From positions 62,001 through 126,000 of the forward strand of contig CAYLMK010000006.1 in NCBI GenBank assembly GCA_964384945.1: a stretch of 64,000 bases of DNA. The letters are read 5' to 3'. Under the pieces are notes generated by a model. It was not told the DNA's origin, did no database searches, and saw nothing but the letters and a program-made list of their open reading frames with translations. This DNA comes from S015-6 sp964384945. Lineage in GTDB: Bacteria > Desulfobacterota > DSWW01. Both the position numbers and the translations under genes were made by a program. Positions 1 through 8,582 of the stretch are shown piece by piece. Position 1 is the stretch's first letter, and each line of letters starts with the position of its first letter.

Positions 1-1
1 C

Positions 2-196
2 GGGGCCATGCCCGTCCGGTTGAAGGACATCGACGTGCGGGGCGGCTCCCACTGGGCCACCGAGTGGGTCTCCCGCCTCTCGCGAGATATTTCCATCCAT
101 CTGAAGATGAAGTACAGCCACGTTGTCCGGGCCGCGGTCGATGGAATCCCCCTCGGGGACTTCACGACCTGGCTGGGGCTGCATCTTCGGTGGTGA
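2..196 (+). CDS. C-terminal fragment of an unrecognised protein (5' end outside window)
   Basis: An open frame enters from the left edge and ends at a TGA at 194-196, giving about 64 visible residues. An internal ATG lies at position 8, but the frame is open upstream of it, so this is more likely the tail of a longer gene. The visible part is rich in Trp, Arg and His and has no signal peptide, metal-binding motif or repeat. I do not recognise the family. It precedes the TRAP operon by about 140 bp, with a separate promoter in between, so it need not be functionally linked. It could also be a chance open frame. Confidence 0.45.
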   Translation, partial: GAMPVRLKDIDVRGGSHWATEWVSRLSRDISIHLKMKYSHVVRAAVDGIPLGDFTTWLGLHLRW

Positions 197-256
197 GGTC
201 GCTCAACCGGGTTTGCCGAATGCTTCCCTTCTCCTCCCCTGATCCGGCCCGGCCTT

Positions 257-285
257 TTGACTTCCCCCCGGTATTTTGCTATCAG
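257..285 (+). promoter_or_regulatory. Candidate sigma70 promoter of the TRAP operon
   Basis: TTGACT (257-262) and TATCAG (280-285) are separated by 17 bp and lie about 50 bp before the ATG of the TatT gene at 334. The match is by eye only. Confidence 0.45.
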
Positions 286-333
286 GATCGTAACTGCAAT
301 ACCAACTCATTGGAATCCAAACGCTTTCTTCTT

Positions 334-1221
334 ATGAAAACAGCCTCGCAATTCAAGTTCTGTCTTATCGCCGGGCTTTTTCTTCTCAGCGCCCCGACCG
401 GCTGCGGGAGGATCGTAGGTCACTTCACCCGTCCCCTTTTCGACGACCTGAACCGGTCTTTCTTGCGGCAGCAGGACGTCGTCATCGCCGAAACCGGAGC
501 GCCCGCCTTTCTTCTCGTCCTGGACGGACTGATCGAACACAGCCCGAAGAACAAAAGCCTCCTGCTTGCAGGCGCCCAGGCCTATTCCGCTTACGCTGCA
601 GCCTTCGTGGGAACCAAGGCGCCTGAGAGGAACAGACGGCTCACCGAAAAGGCGAAGGCGTATGCCCTTCGGGCCTTGAGCCTCCACAAAAAGCAGTTCG
701 GCAAGGTGAAGGATGAGCCCTATCCCGAATTCGTCCCTTGTCTGGACACCTTCCGAGAAAAGGATGTTCCTTATGTCTTCCACGCGGCCGCCTGTTGGGC
801 GGGCTGGATTCAGGCCCACTCCGATTCGATGGAGGCGGTCGCAGACCTTCCCAAGGTCCAGGGCCTGATCGAACGGGTGATCGACCTGGACGAGACCTAT
901 TATTACGGAGCCTCCCACACCTTCCTGGGTGTTTTGTTGACCATCCGTCCCCCTTCTCTCGGCGGGAGGCCCGAGGAGGCCCGGAAACACTTCGAGCGGG
1001 CCGTCGAACTCGGTCGGGGAAGGCTGCTCCCCACCTATGTGATGTATGCGAAGAGCTACGCCAAGCTGATGTACGAGAAGGAACTCTTCTACGATCTTCT
1101 GAACACCGTCCTCCAGGCCTCCGTGGACGCCGTACCCGAACTCACGCTCGTGAACACGCTCGCGCGAGAGCAGGCCGTCGCTCTCATCGACGAGGCGCGG
1201 GCAGAGGAATACTTCGATTGA
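334..1221 (+). CDS. tatT: TRAP transporter TatT-type (T component) lipoprotein
   Basis: This is a 295-residue protein. The N-terminus has a hydrophobic stretch (about residues 8-22) ending in SAPTGC, which resembles a lipoprotein signal. The rest is alpha-helical with TPR-like helices, including a segment of the type PEEARKHFERAVELGRGR near residue 210. The length and pattern match the TatT/T-component family of TPR-containing TRAP-associated proteins, periplasmic partners of DctP-type binding proteins. I chose the ATG at 334 because it starts the signal peptide and sits below a plausible promoter; the open frame extends further upstream without one. It is followed by dctP, dctQ and dctM on the same strand, so it completes a TPAT-type transporter. 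The substrate is unknown. Confidence 0.8.
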   Translation: MKTASQFKFCLIAGLFLLSAPTGCGRIVGHFTRPLFDDLNRSFLRQQDVVIAETGAPAFLLVLDGLIEHSPKNKSLLLAGAQAYSAYAAAFVGTKAPERNRRLTEKAKAYALRALSLHKKQFGKVKDEPYPEFVPCLDTFREKDVPYVFHAAACWAGWIQAHSDSMEAVADLPKVQGLIERVIDLDETYYYGASHTFLGVLLTIRPPSLGGRPEEARKHFERAVELGRGRLLPTYVMYAKSYAKLMYEKELFYDLLNTVLQASVDAVPELTLVNTLAREQAVALIDEARAEEYFD

Positions 1222-1296
1222 GCGGACCCGAATCGACCCGGCTCCGTTGCATCCCCTGCGACCGTTCACCACACCGCCCCTCGAGGAGGGAAAGAG

Positions 1297-2307
1297 ATGA
1301 AACGAATCGGAGCCGCATCGTGGGGTGTTTTGTTCGTGCTGGCCGCCACCCTTGCCGCGGACCCGGCGCTTGCCGTCAGGATCAAGCTCGCCACCAAGGC
1401 GCCGGAGAATTTCAAGTCCGCCGGCATCGTGAAGAAGATGGCTGCGGAGATCGAGCAGAAGACGAACGGGACCGTACGCTGCAAGATTTACTACGGGGGG
1501 GTCAAGGGAACGGGCCGGGACCTGCTCCTGAAGATGAAGAGCGGGGAAATCCATGGCGGGGAATTCACGGCCGGCGAGGCATCCTCTGTCGTCAATGACC
1601 TGCAGATCATGAGCATCCCCTTCCTGCTGAAGAATTACGAAGAAGTCGACTTCGTACTCGAACGCATGCGGCCCTATTTTGAGAAAAGGCTGCAGGAACG
1701 CGGATACGTCGTGCTCGGATGGCTGGAAGTCGGCTTCGGCTTTCTCATGTCCGTCCAGCCCATCGCCACCCGCAGCGACCTCCTCGGGAAAAAGGTTTGG
1801 ATTCCCCAGGGCGACCGGATCGGGCAGGCCGCCTTCGAGGCGCTTGGGGTTCCTCCGATTCCGATGACAATCTCGGACGTGATGGTCGCCCTTCAAACCG
1901 GCCAGATCGACACGGTGGGGAATTCCCTGGTGGGCGCCATCGCCCTGCAGTGGCACACGCGAATCAAACACATCACCGATGTGCCGCTCCTTTACATTTA
2001 CGGCCTTCTGATGATCACCCAGCAAACCTATGACGAGATCCCTCCGGAATACAGGAAGACGGTCAGCACGATCATGGACCGAACCTGCCGGGATATGACG
2101 GAAGACATACGCAAGAACAACGGGGAATCGCGGCAGGCCCTGATGAAGGAAGGCATCCTGTTCCTGCCCGCCTCGCCGGCCATGGTGGAGGAACTCGAAC
2201 AGACCATAGCCGGCGTCAGGGAACAACTGGCCGGAAAGGAGTATAGTGTGGAGGCCCTGCAACGCGTGCGTGAACTGTTGAAGGAGTTTCGAGGCAGAGA
2301 ACAGTGA
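1297..2307 (+). CDS. dctP: TRAP transporter substrate-binding protein, DctP family
   Basis: This 336-residue periplasmic solute-binding protein has a clear Sec signal peptide of about 26 residues ending after DPALA. The mature protein begins with the typical first beta strand (IKLATKAPE). It keeps family features: an M-x-S-G-E-I-H segment, a region preceding SIPFLL, and a long C-terminal helix. It should capture an organic anion, often a carboxylate, and deliver it to the DctQM permease encoded downstream. A GGAGGGAAAGAG ribosome site precedes the ATG. The ligand cannot be predicted from sequence reading. Confidence 0.9.
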   Translation: MKRIGAASWGVLFVLAATLAADPALAVRIKLATKAPENFKSAGIVKKMAAEIEQKTNGTVRCKIYYGGVKGTGRDLLLKMKSGEIHGGEFTAGEASSVVNDLQIMSIPFLLKNYEEVDFVLERMRPYFEKRLQERGYVVLGWLEVGFGFLMSVQPIATRSDLLGKKVWIPQGDRIGQAAFEALGVPPIPMTISDVMVALQTGQIDTVGNSLVGAIALQWHTRIKHITDVPLLYIYGLLMITQQTYDEIPPEYRKTVSTIMDRTCRDMTEDIRKNNGESRQALMKEGILFLPASPAMVEELEQTIAGVREQLAGKEYSVEALQRVRELLKEFRGREQ

Positions 2308-2503
2308 GGCGCAAAGCCGAGGGTCCTGACGACCGATCATGAGACACGGACATTGCGAGTTGCAGGCGAATCCCTCGGGCCGACCCGCAAGAAGAAGACC
2401 GGGCCTGAAGATAGCGTCGTTCGCTGCCGCTCCCTCGTAATGCCCGACACGGAAAGGAACGCCTCCCATGTGCCCGTTCTTGTGGAGGCCAGGAGGATCA
2501 TGC

Positions 2504-3019
2504 GTGAGGGTGCGTGAGCGACCGAAGACCCCCTTCTTCGCGATCTTTGCGAGGATCGAAGACGGCATTCTCGTCCTGATTCTCGTGGCCATGGTCCTCC
2601 TCGCCTTCGTCCAGATCCTCCTTCGGAATGTTTTCGGAATCGGGCTGATCTGGATCGAGCCCCTCGTTCGGCAGATGCTGCTCTGGGTCGCCTTGGCCGG
2701 GGCCATGGTTGCGACGCGGGACCACAACCACATCACGGTCGACGCTGTATCCCGGTTCCTGCCTCCGGGCAGGATCCGGCCTGCGGCGCGCCTCCTTTGC
2801 GATGCCTTTTCCGCCCTCATCTGCGGCCTGCTCACCTATGCCACCTTTCTCGTTTTCTACAGGGAATTCCAGGACCCCCTGCTGGGCGATATCCTGCCCG
2901 GTCTCCCGCACTGGGGTTCCCTTCTGACCCTCCCCCTGGCGTTCGGCGTGATGACCTTGCGGTTCCTTCGGTTCAGCGCCATCTCCCTGCACGACACGCT
3001 TCGGGGCGGGAAGACATGA
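2504..3019 (+). CDS. dctQ: TRAP transporter small permease, DctQ family
   Basis: This roughly 171-residue membrane protein has four predicted transmembrane helices, and Trp/Leu-rich segments typical of DctQ (for example LVRQMLLWVALAGAMVATR). I favour the GTG at 2504 because AGGAGG at 2491-2496 lies seven bases upstream. An in-frame ATG at 2468 with a weaker site would add 12 residues. The stop overlaps the dctM start in an ATGA, indicating translational coupling. It forms the Na+-dependent permease with DctM in the inner membrane. Confidence 0.87.
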   Translation: MRVRERPKTPFFAIFARIEDGILVLILVAMVLLAFVQILLRNVFGIGLIWIEPLVRQMLLWVALAGAMVATRDHNHITVDAVSRFLPPGRIRPAARLLCDAFSALICGLLTYATFLVFYREFQDPLLGDILPGLPHWGSLLTLPLAFGVMTLRFLRFSAISLHDTLRGGKT

Positions 3020-4296
3020 TGACCGCGGCCGTGGTCGCCCTGATCCTCGCCTGCCTTTTCCTGGGTGCGCCGGTCTTCTGCGTCTTTGCCGCCGCCGCAC
3101 TCTGGGGCTGGCATACGGAGGGCAGTTCCCTGTCGGTGGTGGGAACGGATCTCTTCCGACTTTCCAGCAATTTCATTCTGATCACGATTCCCTTGTTCAC
3201 CTTTGCCGGGTATCTTCTTGGGGAGAGCAACGCCCCCAGGCGACTGGTCAGGTTTTCCCGGGCCTTCTTCGGTTGGATGCCGGGCGGCCTGGCCATGGTC
3301 TCCGTCATCGTCTGTGCGCTGTTCACGGCCTTTACCGGTGCCTCCGGGGTTACGATCGTGGCCCTCGGAGCCCTGCTGTTTCCCGCCCTCCTGGAGGACA
3401 GGTACAGCGAAAACTTCTCCCTGGGCCTCGTGACGACCGGAGGCAGCCTGGGCCTGCTTTTCGCGCCGAGCGTGCCCCTGATCCTCTACGGCGTGATCAC
3501 GGAGACGCCCGTCTTCGACATGTTCCTCGCAGGGGCGCTGCCGGGAGCCCTGATGGTCATCGTGCTTTGCGTCTACAGCGTGATCCTTGCGAACCGGACC
3601 GGCATCGAACGATCCCCGCCGCGCTGGAAGGATATGGGCGAGGCCCTCTGGGAAGCCAAATGGGAAGCCCCGCTGCCTCTCGTGGTTTTGGGCGGCATCT
3701 ACGGGGGACTCCTGACGGTCAGCGAGGCCGCCGCAATGACCGCTTTCTGGGCGCTGGTCGCTGAGGTCCTCATCTACCGGGAGATCTCCCCTGCGCAGCT
3801 CAAGCGAGTCATTCGGGAAAGCATGGTGATGGTGGGCGGCATCCTGATTATCCTGGCCGCGGCCATGGCCTCGACAAACTACTTCATCGATGTGGATGTT
3901 CCCTCCATCCTGTTCGACTTCATCCAGGGATTCGTCTCCAGCAAGATCGTGTTCCTGATCCTGCTGAATCTCTTCCTGTTCGTCTTGGGGATGATTCTGG
4001 ACATCTTTTCCGCCCTCGTCGTAGTCGTCCCGCTGATCATGCCCATCGCGGCGGAATACGGGATCGACGACGTTCACCTGGGCATCATCTTCCTGGCAAA
4101 CATGCAGATCGGCTACCTCACCCCTCCTCTGGGCATGGGCCTCTTCATTTCCAGTTATCGTTTCGACCGGGGGATTTTCAAGATTACGCTCGCCTGCCTG
4201 CCCTTCATCGGGATGCTGATCGGGTCCGTGCTCGTCATCACGTACTGGGCGGATCTCAGCCTGTTCCTGGTCAGAACGATCGGAGGCTCCGGCTGA
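3016..4296 (+). CDS. dctM: TRAP transporter large permease, DctM family
   Basis: This is a 426-residue integral membrane protein with about 12 hydrophobic helices along its whole length, the usual size for DctM. Family-like segments include FTFAGYLLGESNAPRRLV near the N-terminus and the glycine-rich stretch GLLTVSEAAAMTAFWAL in the middle. The start at 3016 is fixed by the ATGA overlap with dctQ; the open frame extends further upstream only because it is shadowed by dctQ. It is the translocating subunit of the TRAP transporter and the last gene of the operon; the next gene, argS, is convergent. Confidence 0.92.
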   Translation: MMTAAVVALILACLFLGAPVFCVFAAAALWGWHTEGSSLSVVGTDLFRLSSNFILITIPLFTFAGYLLGESNAPRRLVRFSRAFFGWMPGGLAMVSVIVCALFTAFTGASGVTIVALGALLFPALLEDRYSENFSLGLVTTGGSLGLLFAPSVPLILYGVITETPVFDMFLAGALPGALMVIVLCVYSVILANRTGIERSPPRWKDMGEALWEAKWEAPLPLVVLGGIYGGLLTVSEAAAMTAFWALVAEVLIYREISPAQLKRVIRESMVMVGGILIILAAAMASTNYFIDVDVPSILFDFIQGFVSSKIVFLILLNLFLFVLGMILDIFSALVVVVPLIMPIAAEYGIDDVHLGIIFLANMQIGYLTPPLGMGLFISSYRFDRGIFKITLACLPFIGMLIGSVLVITYWADLSLFLVRTIGGSG

Positions 4297-4446
4297 CGGC
4301 AGGCGCCCGCGCTTCGTCCGGCAAGGGCGGCGCGGACATCGGATGCGCGACCCGGCTGTCAGGAAAGAGACCGGTGAAGGTCGACTCCGTTGGGGGGAGA
4401 GGGAAACGGGGTCCAGGCAAATCAAAACGTGCCAGGCGACCGCCCT

Positions 4447-6168
4447 CTACATCTGTTCCGGCACCTCGATGCCCAGGAGCCCCAGGCCCGTCCGAACGAC
4501 CCTGCCGACCAGATCGCAGAGAATCAGCCGGCTCTCTCGGATTCCGTCCGGCGCCTTGAGGAAAGGAACGTTCTGGTAGAAACGATTGTAAAGCGAGGCG
4601 AGGTCGAACAGATAGTCGGTAAGCTGGTTCGGCCTGTAGGCACGGGCCGACCGATAGACTTGGTCCGGGAATTCCAGGATGGCCTTGGCAATCCGCCTTT
4701 CCGAGTCCTCGGCGAGGGATACGGGCCTCCCCCGAAGGTCTCCTCCCATGTACTCTTCCCGGTATTTCCGGAACACGCTCTGGATTCGCGCATAGGTGTA
4801 TTGAAGGTACGGCGCCGAGTTCCCTTCCAGGGAAAGCGCCTTTTCCCATTTGAACTCGATCGCCGACTGACGGTTTTGGCTCATGTCGGCATAGCGGACG
4901 GCGCCCAGTCCGACCTTCCGGGCGATCTCCTGTTTCAATGCTTCGTCGAGCCCCGGGTTCAGCCGGTGAGCCACCTCGTACGCCCTGCGTTCCGCCTCGT
5001 CCAGAAAGGTTTCGAGGCGGATGACGTTCCCATCGCGGGTGGAGAACTTTCCTTCCGGCAAACGCATGATCCCGAACCAGATGTGCTCCAGTTCGGCCTC
5101 GACGCCGATCCGACGGACAACGGCGAAGAGCTGGCGGAAATGGAGTTGCTGTCCCTCGTCCGTGACATAGAGGATCTTGGAGGGGTGCCAGCGCTCGATC
5201 CGATAGAGCAGCGCTGCGATGTCGGTGGTCGCGTAGTTGAACCCCCCGTCGCTCTTCTGGATGATGAACGGAGGCAGGCCCTCCTCTTCCAGGAACACCA
5301 CACGGGCGCCTTCGCTCCGTTTCGCGATCCCTTTTCTTTCCAGCTCATCGACGAGTGCCTGAAGGCGATCGTTGTAAAAGCTCTCGCCGAGGACGACATC
5401 GAAGGATATCCCGAGCCGTTGATAGATCTTCTCGAACTCCCGCAGGGAGGCCTCCACGAATGTCTGCCAGAGCCTTCGATTCTCCGGCTCCCCCTGCTGC
5501 AGGCGCACGAGTTCCCGCCTTGCCTCCTCCATCGCGGCCGGGTCCTGCTGGGCCCTCCGGTAGCCCTCGACATAAACCCGTTCGAGTTCTTCCAGAGGGT
5601 TTTTCGCAAAGGCCTCCGGGTCTCCGAAACGACGGAACCCGACGAGAAGGATGCCGAACTGCGTCCCCCAGTCCCCGATATGGTTGTCCGCAATGACTTC
5701 GAACCCGAGAAACCGGTGGATCCTGTCCAGGGCAAAACCCAGAAGGGTCGAACGGATATGACCGATGTGCATCGGCTTTGCCACGTTCGGGCTGGAGAAG
5801 TCGATCACCACAGTCTGCCCTTCCCCGGGCCTCTCTACGCCGATCCTCTCGTCCGGAAAGACCTCCTCGATCCGGCCGCAGAGCCAGGCGCCGGAAATCC
5901 ACAGATTGACAAACCCGGGTCCCGCCACCTCCGCCTTGTCCAGCCAGGGCATCCCCTCCAGCCTCGCAGCCAGTTGCTCGGCAAGCTCCCTCGGATGCCT
6001 CCCCACCTGCTTGGCGAGCGCCATGGCCCCGTTGAACTGGTAATCACCAAATCGAGAATTCGCGGTCGGAATGACTCGGAGACTTCTCGGATCCAGGACC
6101 GCTTCGCCAAGCTGGTCCCTGACAATTTCCAGAATCGGGTCGGAAAGCAGGTCAATGATCGACGCCAT
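4447..6168 (-). CDS. argS: Arginyl-tRNA synthetase
   Basis: This 573-residue class I aminoacyl-tRNA synthetase charges tRNA-Arg. It has the N-terminal Arg-tRNA-synthetase domain (SRFGDYQFNGAMALAK), the ATP-binding HIGH-type motif in NVAKPMHIGHIRSTLLG, the IGDWGTQFG block, and a C-terminal anticodon-binding DALR-type domain. The class I KMSKS loop is degenerate (KFSTRDGNVIRLE), which is common in bacterial ArgRS. The start at 6168 gives MASIIDLL. An out-of-frame ATG ten bases upstream sits closer to the AAGGGGGT ribosome site and would encode only a few codons, so initiation may be slightly inefficient. It is a housekeeping gene between the TRAP operon and the siroheme genes. Confidence 0.97.
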   Translation of the reverse strand: MASIIDLLSDPILEIVRDQLGEAVLDPRSLRVIPTANSRFGDYQFNGAMALAKQVGRHPRELAEQLAARLEGMPWLDKAEVAGPGFVNLWISGAWLCGRIEEVFPDERIGVERPGEGQTVVIDFSSPNVAKPMHIGHIRSTLLGFALDRIHRFLGFEVIADNHIGDWGTQFGILLVGFRRFGDPEAFAKNPLEELERVYVEGYRRAQQDPAAMEEARRELVRLQQGEPENRRLWQTFVEASLREFEKIYQRLGISFDVVLGESFYNDRLQALVDELERKGIAKRSEGARVVFLEEEGLPPFIIQKSDGGFNYATTDIAALLYRIERWHPSKILYVTDEGQQLHFRQLFAVVRRIGVEAELEHIWFGIMRLPEGKFSTRDGNVIRLETFLDEAERRAYEVAHRLNPGLDEALKQEIARKVGLGAVRYADMSQNRQSAIEFKWEKALSLEGNSAPYLQYTYARIQSVFRKYREEYMGGDLRGRPVSLAEDSERRIAKAILEFPDQVYRSARAYRPNQLTDYLFDLASLYNRFYQNVPFLKAPDGIRESRLILCDLVGRVVRTGLGLLGIEVPEQM

Positions 6169-6347
6169 CGATTCGCATGAACCCCCTTTATCGAGATTTG
6201 GGCCCTGCTTGGCCGCAAGGCCGCAGCGAGGCGCGGCCGCAGGGCCTATTGTGAGGCTTTTGGCCAGCAGGATCAAGGGATCGCGGCATTCCGCGTTCTT
6301 TCCTTGTGCGGGGCCGTATGCTACCTTGTGCCGGGAGGATCTTGTCG

Positions 6348-6677
6348 ATGTTCTGGTTGGCGAGAAAGGCGAAGGAACTCTCCGCGGCGGATATCGAACT
6401 GATCCGGGAGGCTGCCGGAGCACTGGCCCGGTGCGGAGAGAGGCTCGAGAACGCCCTTCGGCAGCTTCGCTCGGCGCAAGACGTGCTGGAGTCCTGCGGG
6501 GGCAGCGGGTCGTCTTCTCGCCGGCAAGCGGCGGTCGAGCAATACAAGGCTGCCCGCAGGCAGGCGGAAACGGCCCGGTACATGTACATTGTCCAACGAG
6601 AGGCCGTCGGATTCCGGAATCACAAGTTTGCAGACCATATCTACCCCTTGCCTCCTCCACGCAACCTTCCTCGCTGA
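6348..6677 (+). CDS. Small hypothetical coiled-coil protein
   Basis: This is a 109-residue protein. The first 85 residues are charged and helical with heptad character (AKELSAADIELIREAAG, then alternating Arg/Glu/Ala). The C-terminus is Pro-rich and ends PLPPPRNLPR. A GGGAGGAT ribosome site lies 7 bases before the ATG, supporting translation. It is divergent from argS, about 180 bp away. I do not recognise the family and assign no function. Confidence 0.6.
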   Translation: MFWLARKAKELSAADIELIREAAGALARCGERLENALRQLRSAQDVLESCGGSGSSSRRQAAVEQYKAARRQAETARYMYIVQREAVGFRNHKFADHIYPLPPPRNLPR

Positions 6678-6877
6678 AAGGGGAAAGACCCGGAAGCGAT
6701 GGCAGGATCAAGCCCCGCCCTTTCGAGCCGGGTCGAGGCGTCTTGGCCCGGAACCGCAAGGCCGAAGGGGTACGGAGAGGCCTTTCGTTGATTCCCGGGG
6801 GGCCATTTGATACCCTGAATTCTCGTCTCTTTCGTCCGAATTGTCCGGCTGAGCAAGCGAAATCGGAGAGTCTTCTC

Positions 6878-7639
6878 GTGGGAGTCGAAAAGGGCAAGGT
6901 CTATCTCGTGGGAGCCGGCCCGGGGGACCCCGGGCTGATCACGCTCAAGGGGTTCCGGCTCTTGAAGATGGCCGATGTGGTCATCTACGATCGCCTCGTT
7001 CACCCGGAGATCCTCTCCGAAATCCCCCTCGAGGCGGAGAAGCTTTACGTGGGAAAGCAGTGCGATCACCACACTCTCCCTCAGGACGAAATCAACGCCC
7101 TCATGGCCCGCAAGGCGAGAGAGGGAAAGATGGTGGTCCGGCTGAAGGGGGGGGACCCCTTCGTCTTCGGAAGAGGAGCGGAGGAGGTGCTCTACCTCGT
7201 CGAGGAGGGGATTCCGTGGGAGGTGGTCCCGGGCGTCACGTCCGCGACCGCCGTACCCGCCTATGCCGGAATTCCGATCACGCACAGACAATTCTCTTCC
7301 ATGGCCTCCATCATCACAGGCCACGAGACGTTCTCAAAGGATCTCTCCCAGCTTCGCTTCGACCTGATCGCCCCGAACGACAGCACCCTGGTCATCCTGA
7401 TGGGGATGACCAACCTGAAGAGAATCGTCGAAGAACTCATCCGCCACGGAAGGCCCCCTGCGACGCCGGCCTGCATCATCACCTGGGGGACCTATCCGGA
7501 GCAGAAGGTCCTGACCGGAACCCTGGAAGACCTGGTGGAGAAGAAGGACAAGGCCGGACTCCATCCCCCGGGGATCATCGTGATCGGGGAGGTGGTTCGG
7601 CTCCGCGAAAGGCTCCTGATGCGCAAGAACGGCACATGA
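6878..7639 (+). CDS. cobA: Uroporphyrinogen-III C-methyltransferase (SUMT)
   Basis: This 253-residue SAM-dependent enzyme makes precorrin-2, the branch point to siroheme and cobalamin. It starts with the family signature VYLVGAGPGDPGLITLKG and keeps VVRLKGGDPFVFGRGAEE and the VVPGVTSA and GIPITHR blocks. A GTG at 6878 is the start: GGAGAG lies seven bases upstream and it directly precedes the signature; the longer upstream open frame is not protein-like. It overlaps the next gene by an ATGA. Lying about 1 kb from the dsrMKJOP operon, it probably helps supply siroheme for DsrAB. It is the single-domain type, not fused to uroporphyrinogen-III synthase. Confidence 0.95.
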   Translation: MGVEKGKVYLVGAGPGDPGLITLKGFRLLKMADVVIYDRLVHPEILSEIPLEAEKLYVGKQCDHHTLPQDEINALMARKAREGKMVVRLKGGDPFVFGRGAEEVLYLVEEGIPWEVVPGVTSATAVPAYAGIPITHRQFSSMASIITGHETFSKDLSQLRFDLIAPNDSTLVILMGMTNLKRIVEELIRHGRPPATPACIITWGTYPEQKVLTGTLEDLVEKKDKAGLHPPGIIVIGEVVRLRERLLMRKNGT

Positions 7640-8295
7640 AGGCCCCGACCGAGCCATTTTACCCGGTTTCCATTGATCTGAGGGGCAGGCCCGTCCTGCT
7701 CATCGGCGGGGGCGTGGTCGCCCTTCGCAAGGCGCGGGGCCTTGCCAGATCGGGCTGTCGACTCACCGTCGTCGCGAAGGAATTCTCGGCTGCTTTTCTG
7801 GCCTGGCTTGAGGAGACCGGAGTCCCTTTCGAAAGGCGTGCCTACCGCGACGGCGAAGCGGCAGGGTTCTTTCTCGTGATCTCCGCCACCGACGACGGGA
7901 TCGTGAACCGCAGGGCCTTCGAGGATGCCCGGCAGGCCGGCAGGCTCATCAACGTGGTCGACCGACCCGAACTCTGCAATCTCCACATGCCTTCCCGGAT
8001 CGAGCGTGGCTCCCTGCAGATAGCGATCACCACGGGAGGAAGGTGTCCCGGCTTTGCCCGCTGGCTTCGCCGGGAACTCGAAGAAATCATTACCGACCGG
8101 TACGGCCTGCTCCTGGACAGGATGGCTGCAATTCGCGCCCGGATGAAAGAAACGGTTTCTTCCCAGCCCGCACGGACGCGCATTCTCGAAAGAATCCTCC
8201 GCTCCGAGGCATCACGGAGATTCCTCGCTGGCGACGAGCAGATTCTGAGCCGAATCGAGAAGGGGTGGCAGAAGGCGAAATCCCGGCCCGCCTGA
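7636..8295 (+). CDS. Precorrin-2 dehydrogenase / sirohydrochlorin ferrochelatase-like
   Basis: This 219-residue protein starts with an NAD-binding Rossmann segment (VLLIGGGVVALRKARGL). It keeps the conserved (L)INVVDRPELCNLHMPS block and the AITTGGRCPGFARWLR motif of the CysG-B/Met8p family. It oxidises precorrin-2 to sirohydrochlorin and, in some homologues, also inserts iron. The short helical C-terminus (about 70 residues) is consistent with a bifunctional Met8p-like protein but does not prove chelatase activity. It is translationally coupled to cobA. The gene converges on the ferredoxin and dsr operon. Confidence 0.93.
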   Translation: MKAPTEPFYPVSIDLRGRPVLLIGGGVVALRKARGLARSGCRLTVVAKEFSAAFLAWLEETGVPFERRAYRDGEAAGFFLVISATDDGIVNRRAFEDARQAGRLINVVDRPELCNLHMPSRIERGSLQIAITTGGRCPGFARWLRRELEEIITDRYGLLLDRMAAIRARMKETVSSQPARTRILERILRSEASRRFLAGDEQILSRIEKGWQKAKSRPA

Positions 8296-8353
8296 CGCGC
8301 GGATGAAGGCCCGGCGTTCGGGGCGTTCTACCCGGCCGGCGGCACCTGTTGCA

Positions 8354-8539
8354 TCAGATCTCGCTCAACGTGATCGCGCTTTCCGGGCACGTTTCGACAC
8401 AACTCTCGCAACCCAGGCACTCGTCGATGTTCGCCGGATCGGACTTCCCGTCCTTCATCTCGAGGACCTCCGCAGGGCAGATGTCTACACACTCCCCGCA
8501 GCCGGTGCATTTCTCCTGATCGATCGTGATCTGGTACAT
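8354..8539 (-). CDS. 2x[4Fe-4S] ferredoxin
   Basis: This 61-residue protein carries two CxxCxxCxxxCP motifs (CTGCGECVDICP and CLGCESCVETCP), so it binds two [4Fe-4S] clusters. It is small, acidic and cytoplasmic, a typical bacterial low-potential ferredoxin. It lies 43 bp after dsrP on the same strand, so it is probably the last gene of the dsrMKJOP transcript. That suggests it serves the Dsr system, though general housekeeping use is also possible. Confidence 0.93.
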   Translation of the reverse strand: MYQITIDQEKCTGCGECVDICPAEVLEMKDGKSDPANIDECLGCESCVETCPESAITLSEI

Positions 8540-8582
8540 ATCGGTTTCTCCTGCATGAGGTTGTCGGCCCGCCCTGTCCGCT

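Noticed and set aside
2797..3015. N-terminal extension of DctM
   Set aside because: It runs antiparallel in frame to DctQ coding sequence; the ATGA overlap at 3016 is the family-typical start.
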